Shown piece by piece: positions 56,642 to 64,000 of a DNA stretch of 64,000 nt. Within the stretch, counting starts at the first letter, position 1. The number at the start of each line of letters is the position of its first letter. Under the pieces are notes generated by a model, which saw only the letters and a list, made by a program, of their open reading frames with translations, made no database searches and had not been told where the DNA came from. The DNA lies in NCBI RefSeq assembly GCF_900110765.1, contig NZ_FOEO01000004.1:1-64000 (forward strand), given 5' to 3'. The stretch is from Pseudomonas sp. NFACC02. GTDB taxonomy: Bacteria; Pseudomonadota; Gammaproteobacteria; Pseudomonadales; Pseudomonadaceae. The position numbers and the translations under genes were made by a program.

Positions 56642-56758
56642 TCAGATGTGCTCGGAGACGGTGGCAGCGTTGACCAGGTCATACAGTGCAAACGCGCGGT
56701 TGACCAGAAACACGGTAACGGCGGTGAGGACGGCGGCATTGATCAGATGGATAGTCAT
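56642..56758 (-). CDS. Small hydrophobic protein (38 aa), unknown
   Basis: A 38-residue ORF starts at ATG 56758 with an AAAGGA ribosome site about 9 bp upstream. It encodes a single hydrophobic helix (LINAAVLTAVTVFLVNRAFALYDLV) and a short charged tail. It lies convergent to hrpL in the hrpL-hrpK gap. No hrp box precedes it. I do not recognise it; the clean ribosome site and TM helix suggest it is real. Confidence 0.5.
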   Translation of the reverse strand: MTIHLINAAVLTAVTVFLVNRAFALYDLVNAATVSEHI

Positions 56759-56868
56759 GGTCGTGAGTCCTTTGGTGAACGGTGGGGCGGCAGGTGATGG
56801 GGCGATGTTACGTGACGGCCCGAAAACCTGAAGACAATCGTCTTCATGGTGGTCATCAACCAGATTGA

Positions 56869-57250
56869 TGGTGCAGACCCACCGCGTTCGCCAGCAAGCC
56901 GGCCCACAGGTCCGTGGTCTGGACACAGGCCTGTGTTTCAAGCCGGTGCCCTGTAGGAGCCGTCCGAGGTTACGAGGGTATGGGCCGCAATTCGGACGAA
57001 TGCGGTGTGTCATTCATCGTTGAGGGTGCTGACCCACCGCCTTCGCGAGCAAGCTCACTCCCACAGGTCCGAGGTCTGGACACAGGCTCGTATGTCAACC
57101 CGGACTCTGTGGGAGACGTCCGAGGTTACGAGGGTATGGGCCGCAATTCGGACGAATGCGGTGTGTCATTCATCGTTGAGGGTGCTGACCTACCGCCTTC
57201 GTCGGAATGCCGCCCAGACCAAGCTCACTCCCACAGGTCTGCGGTCTGGA
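56869..57250. repeat. Mosaic REP array upstream of hrpK
   Basis: It contains two copies of CCGTCCGAGG/ACGTCCGAGG-TTACGAGGGTATGGGCC, each followed by GCAATTCGGACGAATGCGG and TGTCATTCATCGTTGAGGG, plus GTGGGAG arms and GGTCTGGACACAGG pieces. All are close to the units at 5812-6306. No gene is supported. Confidence 0.85.
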
Positions 57251-57300
57251 AGCAATTACCCATACTGCATGGCGGAAGTGGACATAAATCGTAACATCTC

Positions 57301-57328
57301 GGAACCGACCTCGGCTCATGACCACACA
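57301..57328 (+). promoter_or_regulatory. hrp box (HrpL-dependent promoter) of hrpK
   Basis: GGAACC-N15-CCACACA matches the hrp-box consensus. It is 35 bp upstream of the chosen hrpK start and overlaps an earlier in-frame ATG at 57318, which is therefore not used. Confidence 0.93.
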
Positions 57329-57362
57329 GTTGCCATCCTTCATTCCCGGATGGCGACCCCTC

Positions 57363-59717
57363 ATGCGTATTTCGAACAGTCCCTACAGTGGTATCGCGCC
57401 TCAACCCGACAGCGGTGATTCGATCAAGCACTCGTCGCTCGGCAATGCAGCCCTGAATGCACCCAAGACGCTGCTGGCCCAGGGCGGGGCCGCCAATCCG
57501 AACGTGCAGTTCGGTGCTGCCGGCACGCAACCGCATCGTCCGGCCGAGGCCGCGGAGACGCAGTTGTTGTCGCTGCTGATTCAGTTGTTCAAGGGCAGCG
57601 CTCAGGCGCGACCCGGCACGGCGCCTCCCGGTGGCCAGACCTTACCCGCGAATACACCCCTTCAACGCGCAACAGATCCCGGCAAACCCGCGGCCGTTAA
57701 CGATGTGAGCGCGGCCTCGCCGGCAGATGCCAGCAAACCTGCCAATACCACCGCCGACGTACCCAAAGCCTCCGAGGCCGGTTTTCTGGACGATTCGAAG
57801 TACTCGTCCCCCAAAGAGCTGGAACGTTGGGCGCCCATGGTTGCCAATCTGCCGCCTGACCAGCGAGAACAGGCCGCCAAGGAGCTCAATCGACCCATCG
57901 CCGCCGCTCGCATGGCGGCAGATGGTGGTCCGGATGGGGCAAGGGCGATGGACTTCATCAACGCCAATCCCGCCCTGAAAACCGCTGTTGACACCGGGAA
58001 ACATGGCGGCAAAGCCGATGGCAAGATTACCGACGGCGACCTCAATGCGTTCGCCAAACACATGCAGAAAGCCGCCGACAGCGCGGACAAGGATGTCGCC
58101 AGCTATCAGAAAGATCATCCTGACGCCGATCCGCAGTCGCTGGAGCTGGTGCGCAGCGCAGCGCTGATGCGTGCCAACGAACCACTGACCAAAGCGGCCG
58201 ATCCAAAACATGCACAGGGCGCTGACGGCAAGACGAAGGTCGATGGTCTGACCAGTGCCGATGGTCTAAAGGCGATCCAGAACGACAACCCAGGGCTGGC
58301 AGGCGCGCTCAGGCAGTCGGCAAAAACCTGGTCGCAACCCGGCTTCCTGACGCAGATTGACCAAGGCGGTCTGGAAGGGCGCTCTCTGGCCGCTCACAGT
58401 CCGGACAAACTGTTCAGCGCCAGCAATATCAGCGACTGGATCAAGAAGCAGGCACCCACCAACGGCGGAGAGTTCGCCAGCGTGCTCAGTGACGCAGCCA
58501 CCCTGAATTCGGTCGCCAACACCGACATCAGCAAACTCGACAAAGACGTGTTCGACCACCCCTCGGCCTACACCGGTGAGCAGAAAGCTGCGGTAATGGT
58601 CAAGTTGCAACAGACCCGGCAAAGCGTTGTGGCCGGTCAGGACCTGCGCAAGACCGAGAAAACCGAAGATGCCCTGAACGAGAAAATCGGTCAGTTGCAG
58701 GCCGATCCTGACGTCCAGGCCTTTCTCGACAAACAGATTCCGCAGCAGTCACGTGCGTTGGTCGGCAGCACGCCGCAGCTGCAAAAGGCAGTCAACGAGC
58801 AGATGCAGAAGGTCAACAGTGGCCAGGCGTTGCAGGCCGACATGGCCGCCGCCGACAAGGCGACCACCAAGGACAAGCCGAATGCGGATTACAGCCGTGC
58901 GATCGGTGGCTTGTCGGCGCAGTTGCAGATGCAGAAAGACCTGCTGGGCGACGACGCGAATATCCCGAGCGCCGGCCAGGTGCTCGGCAATCGGCCCGAC
59001 CTTCAAGGCCGGTTGCAGGACTCGTACGTGCGCAACTTCAGCGAAGGCGGCGCGGTAAAACAGTTGCTCAATCAGAAGAAGGCTGACGCCACCGAGTCCC
59101 TGAACGCTGCCGATGCGCAGAAGGCCGCGTACGACAGCGTCCTGCCGCAGGATTTCGTCCAGAGCCAGCAGGGAAGTTACGTCGACGCCACGTTCGCCCA
59201 ACTGCAGGGTTCCAAAAGCGGGCGCAAGCTGCTTGACGATGCCAAGGGCGACAAGGAACACGCGCCTTCGATGGCCATGCAGGTCGCCACGCAAATGGGG
59301 CCTGCCGCGCTGCGGTCGGTCGCCGGCTTCGCTTCCGTTTCGGACATGCTCGCCCGGGGCGACAAGACCGATGCCGCCAAGACGCTCTATGACAGCACCA
59401 AATCCGGCTTGTCGGCGGCCAAACAGGGTTATGACGCCGTGGCCAAATCAGCCGGCCGCGCGGGTCTGGGTGAGGTCGCTGCAAAAGTCGGGGGGCGTGT
59501 GGCGGGCATGGTCGCGGGTGAGGCGGTCGGCATGGCGGCCGGCGCGGCCATTGGCGCCTCGATTCCGGTAGTGGGCTGGATTGCCGATGCCGCGATGAGC
59601 CTGGGTTTCGGCATCTCCGCGATTATCGAAGCGGTGAAGAAACACAAAGCACAGAAAGCCTTCGACCATAACGTCGACCCGACGCTGGAACAGTTCGGCA
59701 TTCCAAAAGCGCATTGA
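57363..59717 (+). CDS. hrpK: T3SS translocator HrpK
   Basis: This 784-aa secreted protein is rich in Ala, Gln, Asp and Lys. The N-terminus (RISNSPYSGIAPQPDSGDS) looks like a T3 secretion signal. EF-hand-like loops are visible (KHGGKADGKITDGDLNAF and a second near KTKVDGLTSADGL). The C-terminus has Gly/Ala-rich hydrophobic segments (VAGMVAGEAVGMAAGAAIGASIPVVGWIADAAMSLGFG) suited to membrane insertion. In P. syringae HrpK acts as a translocon component. The start at 57363 is dictated by the hrp box. The next gene follows after 77 bp with no new hrp box, so the two form an operon. Confidence 0.9.
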   Translation: MRISNSPYSGIAPQPDSGDSIKHSSLGNAALNAPKTLLAQGGAANPNVQFGAAGTQPHRPAEAAETQLLSLLIQLFKGSAQARPGTAPPGGQTLPANTPLQRATDPGKPAAVNDVSAASPADASKPANTTADVPKASEAGFLDDSKYSSPKELERWAPMVANLPPDQREQAAKELNRPIAAARMAADGGPDGARAMDFINANPALKTAVDTGKHGGKADGKITDGDLNAFAKHMQKAADSADKDVASYQKDHPDADPQSLELVRSAALMRANEPLTKAADPKHAQGADGKTKVDGLTSADGLKAIQNDNPGLAGALRQSAKTWSQPGFLTQIDQGGLEGRSLAAHSPDKLFSASNISDWIKKQAPTNGGEFASVLSDAATLNSVANTDISKLDKDVFDHPSAYTGEQKAAVMVKLQQTRQSVVAGQDLRKTEKTEDALNEKIGQLQADPDVQAFLDKQIPQQSRALVGSTPQLQKAVNEQMQKVNSGQALQADMAAADKATTKDKPNADYSRAIGGLSAQLQMQKDLLGDDANIPSAGQVLGNRPDLQGRLQDSYVRNFSEGGAVKQLLNQKKADATESLNAADAQKAAYDSVLPQDFVQSQQGSYVDATFAQLQGSKSGRKLLDDAKGDKEHAPSMAMQVATQMGPAALRSVAGFASVSDMLARGDKTDAAKTLYDSTKSGLSAAKQGYDAVAKSAGRAGLGEVAAKVGGRVAGMVAGEAVGMAAGAAIGASIPVVGWIADAAMSLGFGISAIIEAVKKHKAQKAFDHNVDPTLEQFGIPKAH

Positions 59718-59794
59718 TGGACGGCGGCAAATTGTCGATGCCGTTCAATCACAGCACGTTGATTCATAACCCGACCTGAAAGAGGTAAACGATC

Positions 59795-60742
59795 ATGAGT
59801 ATCGGTGTTTCGTCGCTTCGCCCGTTGCAGGACCCGAATGCCCTGACCACGGACTTCTCGTCCCTGAGTGGCAAACATGGGCAGCAAAGCGCGTTGAGCG
59901 GTAGCGGCCAACAGGCTATCGACCCCAGCACGTTGCTCTTCGCCAACCCCACCCAGTCCCAGGTCAACTTCGCGCCGCCCAACAGCCAGGACCCTCAGGC
60001 GAATGCCGCCCGTCCATTGGCGGGAAATAACAACGAGACTGGCATGGTTCAACAGATCATGAGCTTGTTGATGCAGCTGTTGCAGATGCTCACGCAAAAC
60101 AACAGCAACCAGCCAAATCCGCAAAATCTGGCGGCACAAGGCGGTGGGGGCAGTGGCGGAGGAGGCAGCGGTGGCGTCGACGGCGCGGGTGGCGGTGGCA
60201 GTGGGAACACGGGCGTAGGCGGCCCGTCCAGCCACGCCGCCAGCGCGGTGCCGGGCGATACCTCGCTCTCGGGATCAGGCGACCTGCATTTGCCGAAGCA
60301 ACTGGAGCCGTACCGCGCCGATATCATGGACGCCTCCAGGGCGACTGGCGTACCGCCGAGCATTCTGGCCGGACAGATCTGGGCTGAATCGCGCGGGCAG
60401 TTGGGGCAGGACACCACCAACGTCAACGGCAAGACCGATGCCGGCCTGATGCAGGTCAACGCCGACACCTTCGCGGGTTTAAAGAAAGAGAATCCGGACC
60501 TTCTTGGCAACGCTGACGTTAACAACGTCCACGACAACATCATGGCGGGTGCCTTGTACATGCGCGATCAGCAGAAAGCCTTTGGCGATTGGGGAGCGGC
60601 GTTACGCGCCTATAACTCTGGGCCTGACAAGGTGAGCGGCAACCTTTCCGACGCAGGCGGGGTAGGTGATCCCCAATACGTGAATAACGTGATGAATTTC
60701 GCAAAAATCATCGAAAGTGGGCAAGGACAATTGCCGGCTTGA
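59795..60742 (+). CDS. HopP1-like harpin with lytic transglycosylase domain
   Basis: This 315-aa protein combines harpin features with an SLT-type lytic transglycosylase domain. The harpin features are no cysteine, a Gln-rich amphipathic stretch at about 84-108 and a Gly/Ser-rich run at 115-143. In the transglycosylase domain (about 170-300) the catalytic Glu198 is in GQIWAESRG, with GLMQVN and AYNSGP. HopP1 of P. syringae DC3000 has the same architecture and helps effectors cross the host wall and peptidoglycan. Here it shares the hrpK promoter, the slot occupied by hopB1 in DC3000. Confidence 0.85.
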   Translation: MSIGVSSLRPLQDPNALTTDFSSLSGKHGQQSALSGSGQQAIDPSTLLFANPTQSQVNFAPPNSQDPQANAARPLAGNNNETGMVQQIMSLLMQLLQMLTQNNSNQPNPQNLAAQGGGGSGGGGSGGVDGAGGGGSGNTGVGGPSSHAASAVPGDTSLSGSGDLHLPKQLEPYRADIMDASRATGVPPSILAGQIWAESRGQLGQDTTNVNGKTDAGLMQVNADTFAGLKKENPDLLGNADVNNVHDNIMAGALYMRDQQKAFGDWGAALRAYNSGPDKVSGNLSDAGGVGDPQYVNNVMNFAKIIESGQGQLPA

Positions 60743-61449
60743 TCGATTGAGCGCTCTGCAGCCGTCGGACCGTGACCCTATGGCTTTTTTCTGCATCCCC
60801 CGTTCCGATGGCTCAGTTCCTTTCTTGGGGTCGTGAAACCGGTCGCAACGCGACAACGTCATTGGTCCCCCATGCCACGCACTGTTATTGGCCGCCTTCC
60901 AACGCCCAAGGGCCGCCCTCGAAATCGTCCCGGCAGACCTTTAAAGCGCGCCAACAATCAAGCACTTGCCGCTTTAGCGCTTACCGTTATTTACTTAGTT
61001 GAATCCATCATGCCCTTATTCAGTGCATTGCCGGGCCGCGGTTTTGGGTCAATACACATTTCTGTTTCGGGTGACGCCATACCTTAGTGTTATTGGCTGA
61101 ACTTGCCTGATCGTGCTTTTATTTATAACGGGTGAAACTAACAATCTCGCGCTGGATCGAATCGAAAATGGATAAGATAAGTCGCCGTTTGGCAGATCGT
61201 CCGTGGATGACGGGCGCGATGGCGTTACGACGACTATCCTGAACGGATGGTGTGCAATCACTGTTTTTAATTAACTGTTCAGTATAACCGGATTGGCTGA
61301 CTGCCTCGTTCAAGAGGTCAAGGGCCTTCCCGGCGTTTCTGTTCAATAGAGTAAGTGATGGAATATCCAGGAAGGCAACAGTGCCGAGGTAGGCAACCCT
61401 GCGAGCAGCTTGCTCACATCAACCGACATGACACAGGGAGCAATCGGTT
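60743..61449. other. Intergenic region, no supported gene
   Basis: About 700 bp between the T3SS region and the repeat-protein gene. Short frames on both strands lack ribosome sites and domain-like sequence. The second half is AT-richer. I see no hrp box or clear terminator. Confidence 0.5.
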
Positions 61450-62433
61450 ATGAAGAGACAAATGATTTGGGGCCTGACGGTTTCCGTGCTGGCCTTAGGC
61501 GTGTCGGCTGCGTATGCAGCCTCAGAGGTGAATGAAGACAAGACGGTTGCCGAATACGGCTCGGAGAAGGTCGGCCCGAACAGAACAGCCTCTGACGGTG
61601 CGGATCATGTTGGGGCCAATGCCACCGCCGCTGATGGCGCAGATCATGTAGGTGCCAGCAAACTGGCCGCCGATGGCGCTGATCACGTCGGCGCCAACGC
61701 CACTGCCGCCGATGGCTCTGACCATGTCGGTGCCGCAAAACTTGCAGCCGATGGGGCAGATCGCGTAGGTGCCAACCGCGTTGCCGCCGATGGCGCAGAT
61801 CGGGTGGGCGCTAACCGCGTTGCCGCCGATGGCGCAGACCGAGTGGGCGCTAACCGTGTTGCCGCCGATGGCGCCGATCGGGTGGGTGCCAACCGCGTTG
61901 CCGCCGATGGCGCAGACCGTGTGGGCGCTAACCGCGTTGCAGCCGATGGGGCAGATCGCCTAGGTGCCAACCGCGTCGCAGCCGATGGGGCAGATCGCGT
62001 AGGTGCCAACCGCGTTGCAGCCGATGGCGCGGATCGCGTAGGTGCCAACCGTGTTGCCGCCGATGGCGCAGACCGTGTGGGCGCTAATCGTGTTGCAGCC
62101 GACGGTGCAGACCGTGTGGGCGCTAATCGTGTTGCAGCGGATGGCGCGGATCGAGTGGGCGCTAACCGTGTTGCCGCCGATGGGGCAGATCGCGTAGGTG
62201 CCAACCGTGTTGCCGCCGATGGGGCGGATCGCGTAGGTGCCAACCGTGTTGCCGCCGATGGCGCCGATCACGTAGGGGCCAACGCAGTTGCTGCCAACGG
62301 CAAGCCTGAGCGCGGGCTTGCGTCCGACGGATCTGACAAGGCTGGCGTCGGGCGCACGGCTGACAGACCGCTGGACCACATGAACTTCCGTGAGGTCGCC
62401 GGTGAGATGGATTACGAGCGACTGACGCAATAG
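61450..62433 (+). CDS. Secreted protein of about 19 tandem 13-residue repeats
   Basis: This 327-aa protein has a signal peptide (KRQMIWGLTVSVLALGVSAAYA). From about residue 41 it is built of 13-residue units with consensus VGANRVAADGADR: five degenerate units, thirteen near-identical ones and a divergent last one. A short unique C-terminus ends MNFREVAGEMDYERLTQ. The DNA period is 39 bp. Synonymous sites vary between units while the residues do not, so the protein sequence is under selection. It somewhat recalls repeat proteins annotated as phage infection proteins in Pseudomonas, but function is unknown. It has its own terminator. Confidence 0.85.
   Translation: MKRQMIWGLTVSVLALGVSAAYAASEVNEDKTVAEYGSEKVGPNRTASDGADHVGANATAADGADHVGASKLAADGADHVGANATAADGSDHVGAAKLAADGADRVGANRVAADGADRVGANRVAADGADRVGANRVAADGADRVGANRVAADGADRVGANRVAADGADRLGANRVAADGADRVGANRVAADGADRVGANRVAADGADRVGANRVAADGADRVGANRVAADGADRVGANRVAADGADRVGANRVAADGADRVGANRVAADGADHVGANAVAANGKPERGLASDGSDKAGVGRTADRPLDHMNFREVAGEMDYERLTQ
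61580..62290 (+). repeat. 39-bp tandem repeat array inside the repeat-protein gene
   Basis: About 18-19 head-to-tail 39-bp units. Two synonymous subtypes are interleaved, one reading GTAGGTGCCAAC and the other GTGGGCGCTAAC at the same position, which suggests past block duplication or gene conversion. Confidence 0.9.
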
Positions 62434-62459
62434 GCTCAGCCAATAACAGTCCCCTCCGA

Positions 62460-62497
62460 AGCGATTACCCTGCGCGACTGCAGGGTAATCGCTTTTT
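62460..62497 (+). terminator. Rho-independent terminator of the repeat-protein gene
   Basis: A 14-bp perfect stem AGCGATTACCCTGC / GCAGGGTAATCGCT with a 6-nt loop is followed by five Ts, 26 bp after the stop. Confidence 0.95.
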
Positions 62498-62502
62498 CTT
62501 TG

Positions 62503-62865
62503 CCTGGTCGTAGGCTGTCGTAAGGCCAGGTGTTTGCAAATAAGTACGCCTAAAACGGTTGAAACAGTCCGATATTAGAAAGGCCTGAATCGCTCATACC
62601 GTATTCTTCCCGGTAATAAGTTCATTCATGAACAGCGCCCGTTTGGTGTATGGGAATTAGCACGTCATGTTTAACGCGCAGTCATCATTTACAACAACAG
62701 TCTGTTACAGCGGGTGAAATAATCCGCTGGTATCAATCCCGGTAATGTGTCCTATCGACCGTAAATATTTACCCTCTTGAGAACAATGGTGAAGAATCAA
62801 CGCCACAAGCAAACGAACACACGCGTTGCTTACTTACGACTCACACCTTTTTCTGGAGATTTAAA
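62503..62865. other. AT-richer intergenic region, no gene seen
   Basis: About 360 bp before the DUF2790 gene. No frame with a ribosome site is visible, and the promoter of the downstream gene must lie here. Confidence 0.5.
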
Positions 62866-63144
62866 ATGAAAACTTTAGCCTTCGCAGCCCTGTCGGTATT
62901 CACCGCATTTGCTTCCGTCAGCGCCTATGCTGACACTCAGTCCAGCGCACAGCCTTTGACTCAGGTTGAGCAATATAACCGTCATAAAGGTATCGATATT
63001 GCCAAGGTCACTAGCGTCAAAACCGCTCAAGACCCCGATAAGGTCGACGGCTTGGTGACATCGACCATGACTTACGTGGATAGCTCGGGCGTTTCTCACA
63101 GCCTGGAATACACCACCATGGGGTACGGTCGTCAGAACGGCTAA
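62866..63144 (+). CDS. DUF2790-family small exported protein
   Basis: This 92-aa protein has a clear signal peptide (KTLAFAALSVFTAFASVSAYA) and a mature part of about 70 residues (VEQYNRHKGIDIAKVTSVKTAQDPDKVDGLVTSTMTYVDSSGVSHSLEYTTMGYG). This is the pattern of the Pseudomonas DUF2790 proteins, often metal- or stress-induced and of unknown function. GGAG lies upstream of the ATG. Monocistronic, with its own terminator. Confidence 0.88.
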   Translation: MKTLAFAALSVFTAFASVSAYADTQSSAQPLTQVEQYNRHKGIDIAKVTSVKTAQDPDKVDGLVTSTMTYVDSSGVSHSLEYTTMGYGRQNG

Positions 63145-63181
63145 CGATGGGTAGTGATTCATGCTGAGAGCCGCATACAAA

Positions 63182-63210
63182 AACGCTGCGATTGATGCAG
63201 CGTTTTTTTA
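63182..63210 (+). terminator. Rho-independent terminator of the DUF2790 gene
   Basis: An AACGCTGC-GATTGAT-GCAGCGTT hairpin is followed by a T-run. The preceding A-run could also allow function on the minus strand. Confidence 0.9.
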
Positions 63211-63341
63211 TGCCCGCAGGTTTACCTCCCATCTGAGCAGCAACGCCAGGCGTCCAAGCTGAACTGCACCCATCCATATGGGCAAGCACGCGCCATACCT
63301 GATAGATTCCCGGCCTTTGAAAACGGCCTGAGGACTCACCC

Positions 63342-63740
63342 GTGACCGACCGCGAAATCGTCGTTCCAGAAACCATGAGCGCTATCGTCGACCGAGCAGG
63401 CTATGCACCGGCAGTCAGGGTGGCCGGTACCCTTTTCTGTGCCGGACAAGTGGGTCGTACTGCCGACCTGCAGGTCATCGAAGACCCCGAGCAGCAGTTC
63501 GTCGCCGCCTGGGAAAACCTGCGCAGTGTGCTGGCCGCCGGAGGGTGCCGCTTCGAGGATGTGGTTGACATGACCACCTACCATGTCGACATGTCGCGGC
63601 ACATGGCCGTGTTTCGCGAGGTGAAGAATCGTCTGTTTCCAAAAGCCACCTGCGCCTGGACTTGCATTGGCGTGAGTGAGCTTGCGCATCCCGGCCTGTT
63701 GGTGGAAATCAAATGCATTGCGGTCCCGCCGCAAGGTTGA
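63342..63740 (+). CDS. RidA/YjgF-family protein
   Basis: This 132-aa RidA-superfamily member has GTLFCAGQVGRTADLQVIEDPEQQFVAAWENLRSVLAAGGCRFEDVVDMTTYHVDM and a C-terminal GLLVEIKCIAVPP. The Arg that stabilises the imine product in true RidA (normally near CxR) is not evident at VEIKCIAV. Imine deaminase activity is therefore uncertain; it fits the Rid2-7 or YoaB-like subgroups better. No clear operon partner. Confidence 0.85.
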   Translation: MTDREIVVPETMSAIVDRAGYAPAVRVAGTLFCAGQVGRTADLQVIEDPEQQFVAAWENLRSVLAAGGCRFEDVVDMTTYHVDMSRHMAVFREVKNRLFPKATCAWTCIGVSELAHPGLLVEIKCIAVPPQG

Positions 63741-63854
63741 CGCGGGAAACAATCAACGCCCCGTCCGGTGAATACCGCACGGCACGTTTTGCCCGGCGGT
63801 GGGGGGTATCGATTAAGCGCCTGATTATCCTGCCAATTTTTTTCACATCGTCGC

Positions 63855-63882
63855 TTGACTTCTCTTTTTCAGACAGTAAGAT
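63855..63882 (+). promoter_or_regulatory. Sigma-70 promoter of tRNA-Asn
   Basis: -35 TTGACT (63855-63860) and -10 TAAGAT (63877-63882), spaced by 16 bp, end 9 bp before the mature tRNA start. Confidence 0.75.
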
Positions 63883-63891
63883 AGCCGGCAT

Positions 63892-63967
<76 letters not shown>

Positions 63968-64000
63968 AACGAAACACTGAAAAGGCCAGCGCATTGCGCT

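Noticed and set aside
60833..61087. An 84-codon plus frame after the harpin gene
   Set aside because: Basic, Pro-rich translation without a ribosome site; nothing recognisable on either strand.
61683..62243. A 186-codon minus-strand frame of APTRSAPSAATRL repeats
   Set aside because: It is the complement of the 39-bp array. The plus frame has the signal peptide, ribosome site, unique ends and terminator.
61580..62290. Possible CRISPR array
   Set aside because: The 39-bp units are contiguous without spacers and keep a reading frame; this is a coding tandem repeat.

Overview
The window is a piece of a Pseudomonas chromosome from the P. syringae / P. fluorescens end of the genus. The evidence is the high G+C content, the abundance of Pseudomonas REP elements (the GTAGGAGC / GTGGGAGC palindromes), a DUF2790-type small secreted protein, and an Hrp1-type type III secretion system (T3SS) in the P. 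syringae gene order. Species cannot be fixed from the sequence alone.

Left arm (1-26700). This is mostly core and accessory metabolism. It opens with a COG1092-like methyltransferase, a LysR regulator, a GNAT acetyltransferase, an MFS transporter and a Zn-cysteine-type HemB. A block of mosaic REP DNA follows (5812-6306). Next is a LysR-controlled operon encoding a polar amino-acid ABC transporter with an argininosuccinate-lyase-family enzyme inside it (6394-12001). Then come a DedA-rhodanese fusion, a catalase and an uncharacterised helical protein. A periplasmic methionine-sulfoxide repair cluster (DipZ, MsrA, MsrB) faces a divergent OmpR-type two-component system. A Cache-sensor/NarL-type two-component system sits divergent to cstA-ybdD, with two palindromic sites between them. 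A Dps protein ends the arm.

Middle (26710-45111). A 1.4-kb gene-free block of duplicated repeats is followed by an MscS channel with a cyclic-nucleotide domain, an MBL-fold hydrolase, and an AraC gene beside a Tat-exported molybdenum hydroxylase with a three-heme cytochrome c. After a second MFS transporter comes a regulator-rich segment: a winged-helix/ATPase regulator that looks C-terminally short, a FixJ-like regulator, a protein kinase-GAF-histidine kinase hybrid whose kinase domain has lost the DFG Asp, an HD-family protein without its HD pair, a short AraC and a LysR.

T3SS block (45112-60742). On the minus strand, from right to left, lie hrpJ-hrcV-hrpQ-hrcN-hrpO-hrpP-hrcQa-hrcQb-hrcR-hrcS-hrcT-hrcU. 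They are tightly overlapped and preceded by a hrp box. Divergently, hrpL has a sigma-54-type promoter. hrpK, with its own hrp box, is followed by a HopP1-like harpin/lytic transglycosylase. The other half of the canonical cluster (hrcC, hrcJ, hrpA/Z, hrpB/D/E/F/G/T/V, hrpRS) is absent: hrcU ends next to REP-type repeats and an unrelated LysR gene. The machine would need its missing half from elsewhere in the genome.

Right end (60743-64000). Here lie a secreted protein made of about 19 tandem 13-residue repeats, a DUF2790 protein, a RidA-family protein and tRNA-Asn(GTT).
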